Assembly (NCBI GenBank): GCA_038025085.1
Contig: CM076147.1
Span: 28,311,001 to 28,375,000, forward strand
Direction: 5' to 3'
Source of the DNA: Tetragonia tetragonoides
Taxonomy: Eukaryota > Streptophyta > Magnoliopsida > Caryophyllales > Aizoaceae
Length of the DNA: 64,000 bases
Part shown: positions 28,770 to 40,084 of the stretch, piece by piece
Position numbering within the stretch: the first letter of the stretch is position 1
Layout of the letters: each line of letters starts with the position of its first letter
Made by a program: the position numbers and the translations under genes
Notes under the pieces: model-generated
Told to the model about the DNA's origin: nothing
Databases searched by the model: none
Seen by the model: only the letters and a program-made list of their open reading frames with translations

Positions 28770-31700
28770 TAGCATTTAGCCAAATGCAAGGTATATTGTT
28801 TTGTTTTTTTTTTTATCAATTACACACAAAGTTCGGTGAATGCTTTCTCCTTCAAAATGTACATGCATGCCTTCACATTAACAACCAAGGGAAAGGTTAT
28901 CCAAATCTGGTTTTGTGAAGTATATTTACATGTATATCTCTTACTGAAATCATAGGGTATGTTTTTTTCACTGAATTGAATAAAATTGAACCGATCATAA
29001 TTAAACTAATTATTAAGTAAATAAAAAAAAATGGCACATGCATAATCCATTTAAAAAGCAATCTTAAATTTTCAAATTGTTAAGACTTTATTTCGCCCGC
29101 TCAAATAGAATGTATATTTAAAAATAATTTTAGTTCAAAAGAAGTTGGTGTGTGTCCTTTCTCTATAGAGGACGTACTTATATTACGTTTGCCTAATTGG
29201 ATCCTCAAATGGTTCATGATTAAAATCTAAAATCAAGGATTGTAGATATCTAGTTTGTTGACCAATAATATAAGACGGACTAGAGAGAGAAGCAAGTGAG
29301 TACGATGTTAACATACATTATAACACGCACATGTTCTCACATGGGTGGGTATGGTTTCTATAGAAGAAACAAAAGGGAAGCATAAGACATAATTGGCAAT
29401 TGAATTCCAACCCTTATAAAGCCCATTATGTGGTATAATCAGAAGTGGTTCTTGCCCATACAACAATGCCCACTTACAATCATTTTTGCTATATCCTTAA
29501 TTTATAATGAGTTAAGAAAAAAATACTTGTTTGGTTGAATTAGGGAAGCAAGTTCTCATAGGAAGTATTAATTTACGTTTAGTGTCCAAACTTGTTTGGT
29601 TGCACAAAGGAACTTTGAATTCTTGGAAAGTGATGTGGGAAGTAATACTTACTTAGGGGGGGCTTGGTAAGTAACTTCCTCCATTTTGGGGAAGTAACTT
29701 CCTATGGGAAGTTAATTCCTGTATTTTTTTTGTCAACCAAACAACAAGGGATTTTACACTTCCTGGGAAGTTGTACTTCCTATGTTAATTGTGTGTCACC
29801 CAAACAAGCACAACTCCTTCCTTCCTTATTGTTCTTTTCCTTTACTTTCTGCACGCATACCAAGACAATATAATTATGTGATTGACATTTTTTTAAAAAG
29901 ATAAGAGATAATATTAACCACTCAAATATTACTAATATAGGATAGAAAAAGATCATTTTGAGTCAGACTAAAAAGAAAAATGGAAAGAACAATAAGAAAT
30001 AAATGTAATAGAATGACCATTCAATAAAAGGGCAGCAAACCTAAACATAAGCACCAACAAAAAAAAAATCAAAAAATAAATAAAGAGGTCATTCCTGTGT
30101 AGAAATGTTGAAACTTGAAAGTATTTTTGCTTTTGAAGAAGCATGCCACACCAAACTTTTCCGATCCAATAGCTATATATGTACACAAACAAAGCTAAAA
30201 TTTTCCGCCTTTTTGGAGTTTTGCGTGACTCAATTTGTCACTTGATCCAACGCGTGCATGTTAGCTAAAAAGGGACAATCATTAAAATTGTTTCACTAAA
30301 ACTATTGTTGAAATTGGAAAATCATGTTGCCAAATGCAACGAAGTGTGCCTCAATTATTTGTTCTAATGATATGACACGACTATTTCGTAGGAGTAGATT
30401 ATAAATGGGCATCAAATTATTTTGTTGGAGGGAGATATATTATGGCTATATTTGACATAATTAATTGTGAGCTGCGAATTGTAATTGGGAATAGTTTAAA
30501 CTTTTGTCATATAATTTTTACAAAATGAGTTTTTCACCTTTAAAAATAACTCATACTCTAAAAACTTGTTTATTCAAATAAAGTTTTAAAGTAGTTTTTA
30601 TTTTTATTTTTGTTTATCCAAAATATTGAAGCTTCCCCCAAAAACTCTTTAGAACTCTTTGTCAAACTGAGCATGTGTATAATTACGTATATCTTTATGT
30701 GTAGAATTAGTAGTTACATAGACATTTTTATCAGTATTAATTAAAAATATATAGTGTTTCATCAATACACTCTACAATATGAAGGAGTTTTCGATCGATG
30801 TGTGCAATTAGAAACAATATATAAGCAAATTATTATAGTTTCTACCTAGTTTAGGAAAAATACTATTCTAAATATTTCAAATACTTATAAGGACTATTTA
30901 TGTTCTTATTTCATGAATGCCATTGATTATAATACTCCCTATTGTAATTTGTAGACATTATTCAAAATAAGGAATTTAGAAAAATAAACATCATCAATCA
31001 TATTTCTTGCTTGCAAGAGTAGGTGTATAAAATTGGATAGATAAATTTGGAAACCATGCAAAAAAAAAAAAAAAAAAAAAAAAGCTAGTATGCAAGAGAA
31101 AAATAAAAACTTAAAATTTAATAAAAACATAATTTATTCAAGTAAAGTTTGTGAAAACATGGCAAAAAAAAAAGGCCTTATGATTGTCTCTTGTCACCAA
31201 CATTTCCACATGAGATTCTATTAGATACATACACCATGATTGGGTGCACCATAATTGGTTTCACTACTTTTTCTTTTCAAGTTCTCTTACCTTTTTTTAC
31301 TCTTTGAGAGTGCTTTGTTTTCACTTGCTATGAAATTCATGGAGATCGATCTATTAGGTCTTCCCTATAGCACGGTAAATGGGTTGTGAGGGATATGCAT
31401 TTTTGTCAGTCATTATCATTAAACAAGGACTATACAAAATATTAACTTTCTTAAGCAAAGTATTTTTCTTAGATGATGATCAATTGATAAAGTTTCATTG
31501 GATCTGGAAAATAACTATGGAAGAGATAAGCTAAGTATAACATGACACACACAAGGCAAGAAGGATCCATGCATCCTAACACCAATTTGCAATGGAAATA
31601 ACTCACTTGACTTGCATATTTGCGTGTCTTCCTTAATTACTCTTTCAATATGAGATTCATTGTCCTCACTTACCTGAACACAATCGATATAGTTGAGTCA

Positions 31701-33760
31701 ACGAACGAGCATGAGTTCTTTTAGGTGTTCCAATTATAAGTTACATCATATTACTTATGACCAATTTCACAATTGATCAAAACCAATACATCATAAAAGT
31801 GTAAATCTTAAAATTAATGATGACATGTAAGGGGTAATTAATTCTTACCATTCACCTAATTGGTTTTGACTCTATTAAAATCTAACTAAAAGTTTCAGAA
31901 AGACAAAAAGTCCACACACACACACACACACATATATATAAACTAAAGAGTTACTCTAATTTATTGGTCATTATCAAATATGAAGTTGATCTTATCCAAT
32001 TTCACTATGGTGATCACCAAAATATTATGATAGTTACAAAAAGTTGGTAACCACCCTACAAACCGAGAAGTTAGGATTGCATTTTATCTTCTCTTCTGAA
32101 TAACAATCTTGGCTGGTGTTGACAATATTTTATATATTTTTTTCCCATTGATAAGTGGTAAGTCAGTAGAGTTCCTCATCATGAGGGTAATGAGGGTAAC
32201 ACCATACCCTACCATTAAATACCGTAGGTATAATTTTACCTATGATTAAAAACCTCCCAGATTCGTTGTAGCGCTCGAAGGCTGGGGCCAGACTGTTGAT
32301 ATTATTGTATATGGTCTTTCAATTGGTGAGCTAACTAGTTTTTGAGAAGAGGTGAGTTAACTACTTAGACCGTACCGCAAGCATATAAACTTTCTATAGG
32401 GATTTTCTGTGTAAAAAAAAATCGGTTTCTCTATTCCTCTTATTCTTCAGCTGTTTTAGTTGACCACTATTATGATTACAATGTAACTTTGCCTTACAAA
32501 TGATATTCCGTACAAGGCGGCAATGTTCAAATACTCCATGATGGTAAACTCACTAACATGCTATCATTTTAACCACCTTGGCTAAAAATAAAAGTTAAGG
32601 GATGAAACAATGATGAGTGTATATATGTAACTTTAATCTTGGTAATCAATGTGGGGAACGTATTGATTTGCTAACAGGCTTACAATCATGAAGTTCCACT
32701 AAAAAATTAAAGGAGAGACACACAATATACAGAAAGTTAAGTAAACATATATTTTCTTTTTATGGCAGGTTGCCACCTTGCTGGTAGCCAACCTCACCAA
32801 CTAGTTAATTTGAACATTTGAATGCTTTTATCTTAAGCTCTATAGTTTTCAGTAAATGGTTTCAGAATGAAACCAAAAAGAATGATATTTAGATACTGAC
32901 CTTGTATAATTGAACAAATCTATTTCACATAATATTAGAGATAACAAATGTTAGAGATATGGAATATTAGAGATATATAACTCTAATGTATACTTTCCTA
33001 TATAACATACTGTATATATTAATTTCATATCTTTAACATTTCATATCTCTAATACACAACGAAAATGGACATAATGGAACCATTCTAAGCATCGATAAGG
33101 TTCAGTTTACTTCATTTTAATTAAGGTTAGTTTAAATTAGGTCGATTTATTTCAATTAAATATATATAATTAGATTAAAATACAATGATTAAATCAGAGC
33201 TCGCCACATCAGTCGCTGAATTGCCGAATGACATGATGGCGTGTCATGTGACTCATGTCCAGTAAAAAAGAAAAGGAAAAAAGAGATAAAGTAGTAGCAA
33301 TCAGAAGTTACAAAAATATAATAGAGTTTGATGACTCCTTCATACTACCCTTCCCTTCATTCTCACAAGTTGTCAAAAGTTACAAATCCAAGAAATTGAG
33401 TAGTAGCTAATTTCTCTCACATATTGATGAGCCCTCCCCCCCCCCCCCCAAAAAAAAAAGAAGCTAATTCGTCATGAATAGATGATGGAACCACACACCA
33501 TCAATTCATCTCCTACCTTCCCATATGTTCAACGTTTGTATCTGGATCTCATCACCGTCGTTCGCCATCTTTCCGGCATCGTGTACACCAATCCCCATTT
33601 TAGTAAGGTTCGCCATCGTATTTCTCTTTGTGATTGCTAATAGGCATTCAGTATCTACACTTCCTCTCTTTGCAAGATAACCTCTCCAACTTCATTAAGC
33701 TTAATACCATATATTCCTTTACATTTTCTCTGAATAGTTATACCAACTTGAATGTTTAAA
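28401..33760. other. Gene-free AT-rich intergenic DNA
   Basis: No exon can be supported. Visible items are poly-A runs at about 28729-28767 and 31060-31083, a (CA)n(TA)n run at 31914-31940, a C run followed by an A run at 33436-33459, and a small foldback of AAGTAACTTCC phrases around 29660-29800 that could be a MITE. Short open frames here are rich in Phe/Lys/Ile, as expected by chance in AT-rich DNA. Confidence 0.6.
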
Positions 33761-33764
33761 ACTA

Positions 33765-34345
33765 TTTAATTTAACTTTTAATTTAAAAGTTATGCTGAAA
33801 AATAGAAAAAATATCCAAAAAAAAAAAAAAATCTTCAAAAAAATGGGGAAAAATTAGGAGACCTCACTATAATAGTAGAGAGGGTGTGAGGGTAGGTTTG
33901 GTGGCATGGGGTAGTGGGGAGCCATACTCAAATCGTGGAGTAGACATGCCCAATGCACAACTTTCATAATGGTAGGTGCTTCATGTCGCGTCACTTGCTT
34001 TCATTCGCCCACTAGCCCTCACTCAAGCAACTACCCACTTAGTGGTTCTAATAACAAGAGTAGACATGCCCAATGCATAACTTTCGTACTAGGATTTTGA
34101 GAGTTTGGAGAATTATTTTCAAAAAGTTGCACCTCAACTTTTCAAGTATATTATTAAGTTACGAAAAAATATTTTTCTCCACAGATTGTAGCTATGTAAT
34201 TTAATTTTTAATTAAAAAGTACGTTGAAAAAACGAAAAAACAATTAGAGTTTCTTCAAAAAATTGGAAAATTTATGATAACTCACTATAATAGTAGAGAG
34301 GGCTTGGGGTAGGTTTGGCGACACGGGGTGGTGGAGAGCCATGCT
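33765..34345. repeat. Diverged direct duplication bordering the satellite
   Basis: 'CACTATAATAGTAGAGAGGG' followed by a 'GGTAGGTTTGG' segment occurs at about 33866 and again at about 34283, each preceded by an AT-rich stretch with 'TTCAAAAAAAT'. 'GTAGACATGCCCAATGCA' also occurs twice (33941 and 34061). The second copy runs straight into the satellite array. Confidence 0.6.
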
Positions 34346-35895
34346 TGGTACCCCAGAACCATGAATGAGCCTCCGATGTCCAATAAGAGGCTCTTCAAGC
34401 CTATCAAGTACCCGATAACCTACCCCGGGGTCCTCCCATGTCCCCTAGGGGTGTCCCGTGCGATTTGGCGCGAAAATATCCACCTTCGTTCCGGGCCTTG
34501 CGGAAGCTAAAAAAACGTGCATTATAGCCTTCATTTTCGCCTTCTTGGGGATCGGGTGTTATTTTTGCCCAAACTTCTCCGGGGATCTACCATGACCCTG
34601 AAAGACCCTCGGTGCCCAGGGAGGATCATCTGGATCCCCGAACTTTGATATCACCCATGCGTTTGGTGTTTTGACTCTTACACCAATAATGTCCCGTGAA
34701 ACGCCCTTCTAAGCCTATCAGGGATCGGATAAGCGACCCCAAGGGCCTCTCATGTCTCCTAGAGGTGTTCCATGCGCTGTTTGTGCAAAAACATACACCT
34801 TCGTTTCTGGGCCTCCTGCAAGCCCAAAAAACGTGGATTATAGCCTTCGTTTTTGTCATTTCTGCCCAAACTTTTTCGGGGGGTCTATTATGACCCTAGA
34901 GTACCCTCGGTGCTTCATGAGGGTCATCCGGATTCCCAAACTTTGATATCACCCATGCCTTTGGTGTTCCAACTCTTACACCAGTGTGCCGTAAAACGCA
35001 ATTCCAAGCCTATCAGGAACCAGATAAGCGACCCCGAGGGCCTCCCATATCCCCTGAGGGTGTTCATTGCGATCTGGTGTGAAAATATCCACCTTCGTTT
35101 CAGGGCCTCTAGGAAGCCCAAAAAACGTGGATTATACCCTTCTTTTCGGCTTCCGGGAGCCCAGGTATCATTTATGCACAAACTTTATTTGGGAGTCTAT
35201 CATGACACTAGAGGCTGCTCAGTGCCTCATAAGGGTCATCCGTATCTCCGAACTTCGAAATCACCCATGCCTTTGGTGTTTCGCCCCTCACATCAGTGTC
35301 CTGTAAAAAAAGTCCTCACAAGTCTATTAGGGACCCAATAACGGACCTTGTGGGCCTCTTATGTTCCCTAAGGATATCTCGTGCGATTTAGTGCAAAAAT
35401 ATCCATCTTCGTTACAGGGCCTTCCGAAAGCCCAAAAAACGTGGATTATAGCCATCGTTTTCGGCTTCATGGGGCCCGAGTGTCATTTTTGCCCAAACTT
35501 CTCCAGGAGGTCTATCATGACCCTAGATGACCCTCGGTAACCTGAGAGGGTCAGCCGGATCCCCAAACTTTGATATCACTCATGTCTTCGGTGTTCTGGC
35601 CCATACATAGGTGTCCCATAAAAACGCCCTTACAAGCCTATCATGGACCCGATACGGACCCCGGGGGCCTCTTATGCTCCCTAAGGGTGTCCTGTGCGAT
35701 GTAGTGCGGAAATATCCACCTTCGTTTTGGGCCCCCCGGAAGCACAAAAAACGTGGACTATAGCCTTTGATTTTCGGCATCCCGAGTCTCGGTTTCCGTT
35801 TTTGCCAAACTTCTCCAAGGGGTGTATCGTCACCCTAGAGGACCTCTGGTGCCTCATGATGGTCATACGGGTCCCCGAACTCCGACTTCACCCAT
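34346..35895. repeat. Satellite-like array, five monomers of about 314 bp
   Basis: The marker AAGCCTATCA (or a variant) starts monomers at 34397, 34711, 35006, 35320 and 35634, giving spacings of 314, 295, 314 and 314. Each monomer also has 'AAAATATCCACCTTCGTT', 'AAAAAACGTGGATTATAGCC', 'TGCCCAAACTTCTCC' and 'GATATCACCCATGCCTTTGG'. The array is distinctly more GC-rich than its surroundings. Open frames across it have no start context or conserved product. Confidence 0.85.
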
Positions 35896-36005
35896 GGGAC
35901 ATGGGACTTGGGATTTGGGACATAGGACATGGTTTTGGGACATGAGACATGATGCTCGCTGGGCGCTTGCTTGGACATGGGAAATAGGACATGAGTCACC
36001 TATAT
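35896..36005. repeat. GGGACATG short tandem repeats
   Basis: The satellite ends in repeated 7-8 bp units of the form GGGACAT/GGGACTT, then normal sequence resumes. Confidence 0.7.
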
Positions 36006-36314
36006 TTTTGCACACATGCTTTTTATTGGTATATATTTTCGTAGTACCCACTTTTTAGCTAGGGGGCTTAGATCCTCTACGGTATCGTAAGAGGTCCAAT
36101 TTCTCTTCACAATCTAAATAGGGGTAGGAAATTAAGAAGTTGGGGAAGAGATCAGAGAGAAGAAGGGAGGGCTGCATCAAGGCTCAACAACAGAAGATCC
36201 TAATGCACCATTGTTTTATTTTGGGTTTTTGCTTGTAAGGGGTCAATGGCAGCGTGTGGGTGTTTTGTTATCCACACAGTATGATGTATTTGTATTCTAT
36301 AGTCTATATATTAA

Positions 36315-36780
36315 GAGTGTGTTCTTTTTCCCTGAACTAAATTGAATTGAATTGATCTAAGCTGAATAATAATGTGTGAGAGAAAGAAAAAAATCACTAA
36401 AGTAAATTGAAATAAACTCTACTAAGGCTCCGTTTGATTCACCTGGATAAAATTGATCTGAACTGAACTGAACTGAACTGAATTGATTTTTTAAACTTGA
36501 CCATTAACCATTTAAAATTTGTCCAAACATAGTCAATATTGGACTCATTTGAAAGTATGCTTTGAGATATTTCCGATGACATAATTATCATCATGAAATT
36601 ATTTTGGAATAAAAAGTTATATGAGTGCTAAAGTTACGCTTGAACTGAACTGAACTAAACTGGACTGAACTGAACTGAACTGAATTTGAGTAAAATTAAG
36701 GTGAATCAAAGAGAGGCTAAATTTAACTTAACATAACTGAATTGAATCCAATTACTAAATAAATGGAAAATAACACACCC
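36315..36780. mobile_element. MITE with GTGTGTTCTTTTTCC ends, carrying a nested MITE
   Basis: The left end 'GAGTGTGTTCTTTTTCC' faces 'GGAAAATAACACACCC' at the right. It is split by the MITE at 36426-36717. No clear target duplication was seen. Confidence 0.55.
36426..36717 (+). mobile_element. PIF/Harbinger-type (Tourist-like) MITE, copy A
   Basis: The ends are GGCTCCGTTTGATTCACC and, inverted, GGTGAATCAAAGAGAGGC. It is flanked by the 3-bp target duplication TAA (36423-36425 and 36718-36720), as expected for PIF/Harbinger. The interior has runs of CTGAA. It is 292 bp and non-coding. Confidence 0.8.
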
Positions 36781-36838
36781 CGAGACCTCACATAGGGATT
36801 AGGGAGTACTCCTTTTATATGGTAGGAGTATAGCATTA

Positions 36839-37147
36839 GGCTCTGTTTGATTCACCTTAATTTTACTTAAATTCAGTTCCATTCAGTCCAGTTCAGTTAA
36901 GTCCAGTTCATGTGTGACTTTACAACTCATATAACTTTTTATTCCGAAATAATTTTATGATGATAATTATGTCATCGGAAAAATCTCAAAGCATACTTTC
37001 AAATGAGTCCAATATTAACTATGTTTGGACGAATTTTAAATGGTTAACAGTTCAGTTCAGTTCATTTCAGTTCAGTTCAGTTCAGTTCATTTCAGTTCAG
37101 TTCAATTCCGTTCAAATTAGTTTTATCCAGGTGAATCAAACGAAACC
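36839..37147 (-). mobile_element. PIF/Harbinger-type MITE, copy B, inverted relative to A
   Basis: The ends are GGCTCTGTTTGATTCACC and GGTGAATCAAACGAAACC, with target duplication TTA (36836-36838 and 37148-37150). Its interior is the reverse complement of copy A (for example GATGACATAATTATCATCAT in A against its inverse in B), so A and B form an inverted pair about 120 bp apart. Confidence 0.8.
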
Positions 37148-37670
37148 TTACTCTGGTACTCCCTATGAGTCCCTTCCCTTGCCACCTTGCCCGTTCCCAC
37201 TCTTGTGTGGCCTCTAACTACTAGGGCAGACTGGGATAAGACACATTCCGAACCTTTAAAACAGCGGCAATCCCCAACTTCTTTTTTTTTCTTTCTTGGG
37301 GGGCAACGTAATGAAGGGAGACCCTTAATCCGTTTACTAGTACTAGTTGTCTTTGAGAGGTTTGATGTGAAACCACAAACATTCATTTTAAAATCCCAAC
37401 AATTATTCAAAAAAAGTTTTCCATTTTCAAAACTCCACCAAACCCAAGAAAAATTGGATGTCCCCTTCTTTGTCTAAGGAATACTAGACGGAGATTTACT
37501 TGCATCAATAATTCCAAAAGACAAGAGATGATCATGTCATGTCTCTATTTTTCTTTGATTTATTTAGCATCTTGTAATTTGAGTGTTCCCTTGACCTCGT
37601 ACTGTAATGCCTAGACTTTGGCGTGGTACCCTTTCTATTTTACCGTCGACAGTTTAGGATATAAGGTATA

Positions 37671-37844
37671 AGGTGTGTTCTTTTTCACTTATTGGATATT
37701 ACTCAATCAGTACAAATCAGTGGCAAGACCTTACTGCATCAGTGAGGATCAGTCGAAAGGACCTTACCGAATCAGTGAAAATAAGTAGCAAGATCTTACT
37801 CAATCAGTGGGAATCAATGAAAATAAGTAGAAAAGAACACATCC
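37671..37844. mobile_element. MITE, same family as 7396-7692
   Basis: The left end 'AGGTGTGTTCTTTTTCACTT' faces 'AAGTAGAAAAGAACACATCC'. The internal 'AATCAGTG...AGACCTTACT' phrases are shared with the copy at 7.4-7.7 kb. A 3-bp duplication ATA is possible. Confidence 0.7.
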
Positions 37845-37924
37845 ATAGTATTTTTTTTTTGAGGGAAAAATATAACACACCCATAGTATTAAAGTTTAAC
37901 AGATATCGAGTATTATTTTAGGTC

Positions 37925-38075
37925 TCAGGTTAGGGCTGACCATTTGCACATAGTCGGGCCCATAAAGGATAATATTACTCACAATTATCAGTATTTCTAT
38001 ACACAAGATTCAAATCGTCGACGTTAGTTAATGGATAAGAGTGTCGAATCACTCACTCAAACCACTTGTTGTTTA
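37925..38075 (-). mobile_element. tRNA-derived SINE remnant
   Basis: On the minus strand there is an A-box-like segment at the 38060 end and a B-box CGATTTGAATCTT, in the order of the other SINEs, but diverged and without a tail. Confidence 0.4.
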
Positions 38076-38869
38076 TTATACATATATCAGATGTAATCTT
38101 TTCCACTGAATTGAATTAAACTGAACTGAATTATGCCCCCTAGTTAAGCAACTTGTTTTTTTTGCTCGTCCAGTTAAGCAACTTATACTTGTTTGTCTCG
38201 CGGGATATTACATATAAGATAGATAGGAAAGTTCCGATTTCAAATAAGTTGATCAACCAAACAATGAAACTTTGTCAACGTCTATAAAACTTTTACTCCT
38301 ACATATTTCCCATGTTAGCTTAATTATATTCAACCAAACAAGCCCTTACTATTTCCCTACATATACTTTCCTTCTCTTTAAATATCGTGGAGTTAGAATG
38401 ACCGAAGTTATTAATTTAAAGATAGTTTATCACTAGAATGAGATTCTACCCTTTTTGAATTATATGGGTTGTTTCTTAAAGACTTTCTTGGCCTAGCTGC
38501 ATATGTACACGAATTCTTGCATGGTCATACAAAATAGAATGACATTTACTATATATGGTCGTTTTAGTGCAACAAAGCACTAGAAATGTTGCTCATGAAA
38601 CGCTCGTCTTTTCAAGTGCAAAGGAGATTACAAAGTCAAACCATAGCCCTTTTTGTTTCTTACATTGCTCTTCTTTTTTTTCCTGCCAGTTAAAAGCTCC
38701 ATATGCACAAGCACGCTAGGGATTTTGTCCAAAAGTTTCAAAGCCTCAAGCTCTGGTTTTTCAAAAAGTGGGAGGGATATTGATAAATAATGTTATTACG
38801 TTTCTTTTTTCTTTTTATAAATATTTTAGCATTTACAGTAGTTTTTTTCACAATAGCGATATCCAACGT

Positions 38870-39026
38870 CGATTATATTGATTATTTTCCGTGTTGGCTT
38901 GTAGGCACCTCAAAGATTGAGATAATTGTCCAAGGAATTTAAGGCAGCTTCATGATCAAAGCGAAATTCGAACCCTCAACCTTGGTTTAGGATGGATGAG
39001 TCCCTACTACTCAACCATATTCCCTT
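38870..39026 (-). mobile_element. tRNA-derived SINE, family 2
   Basis: The minus-strand head GGTTGAGTAGTAGGGACTCA is followed by the B-box GGTTCGAATTTC. The body includes a 'GTGCCTACAAGCCAACACGG'-like segment shared with the copies at 44353 and 50875. Confidence 0.7.
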
Positions 39027-39039
39027 AGTTTATTTTTAT

Positions 39040-39225
39040 TTTTTTGGTTTAATCACAAGTTCACATTAACCTTTTGAGTTAAAGTTAATCTTGTTCACAC
39101 CAAGTTGGCCAACGAAAAGGTAAAATGCTCTCAGTAAAGTAGTTTATCTATTCACAACAAGAATCGAACCTACCTTGTTTAAAAGACGAGAGTATTGAAC
39201 CATTCACACCAACCATTTATTGGCC
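39040..39225 (-). mobile_element. tRNA-derived SINE, diverged
   Basis: The minus-strand reading 'TTGGTGTGAATGGTTCAATA' and the B-box GGTTCGATTCTTG are spaced as in SINE heads. It lies head to tail with the preceding SINE. Confidence 0.5.
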
Positions 39226-39588
39226 ACTCTTGAATTTATTGGGTATGAGAAGAAACTAGATTCAATGTCAATTGCGCACAAGTATAAATTAACTTGTAGT
39301 TTATGGATCAACCATCCGTGAACCAGACAAGAGTAAAGCACTACACATTGACATTGCCTACTTTATTAAATATAAAGTTAAAAATCCATTTAAATTTTAC
39401 TTCTCATCTTTTTAAGTTCTAAATTTCTAATCAATCCATTTCCTTTCTAGATTTAGAATGCAGTACTTTCTTCCAAAACTAGAATAAAAGGGACTATATA
39501 TTTCATGCAGTGTATGTGCATATATTTGGCAACTCAAACTTCAGAAGAAAGACGTGAAAATCACATTGTGATGTGACGAAAAACTCAA

Positions 39589-39711
39589 GGTGTGTTCTTT
39601 TCCACGAACTAGTAAGTAGTTCAGATCAGTTTAGTTCAGTAGAATTCAGTTTAATAATCCGCTTTCTCTCTCACAAATAGAGTATCACAATTCACTGAAA
39701 AAGAACAATCT
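39589..39711. mobile_element. Short MITE with GGTGTGTTCTTTTCC end
   Basis: 123 bp. The ends are GGTGTGTTCTTTTCCAC and GAAAAAGAACAATCT, flanked by CAA (39586-39588 and 39712-39714). Confidence 0.6.
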
Positions 39712-40084
39712 CAAGAGACAAATAGATAACTGTGTGCTTGATGGACATCTTTATTACATATCATATATCATATAGTAGTACTTTAACATAGTACACTGTA
39801 CATATGCATCTATTGACCTCTAATTGGTCACCTAAATAGAAATTTAATGAAGATTGAGGACTTAAGAAACTCTACCATGGCAATTGAGAAAATTGGGTTA
39901 TATTAGCTAGCTAAAGAAGAATAATAGAAGAAAAAATTTGGAGAAAGTGGGAAACTATAAAAGGCCGGTTGGCTATGAAATGATATCCCAACACAGGACC
40001 AATAATTGGCTAGTAACTAAGGCAGATTTAAGTGAATAATGGATAAGAATAATTGGAGTAAGATTTGACCAAGTTAAAAGCTGA

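Noticed and set aside
34328..35341. Several 60-160 aa frames in the satellite
   Set aside because: They change frame between monomers and have no start context or known domain, so they are by-products of a GC-rich tandem repeat.
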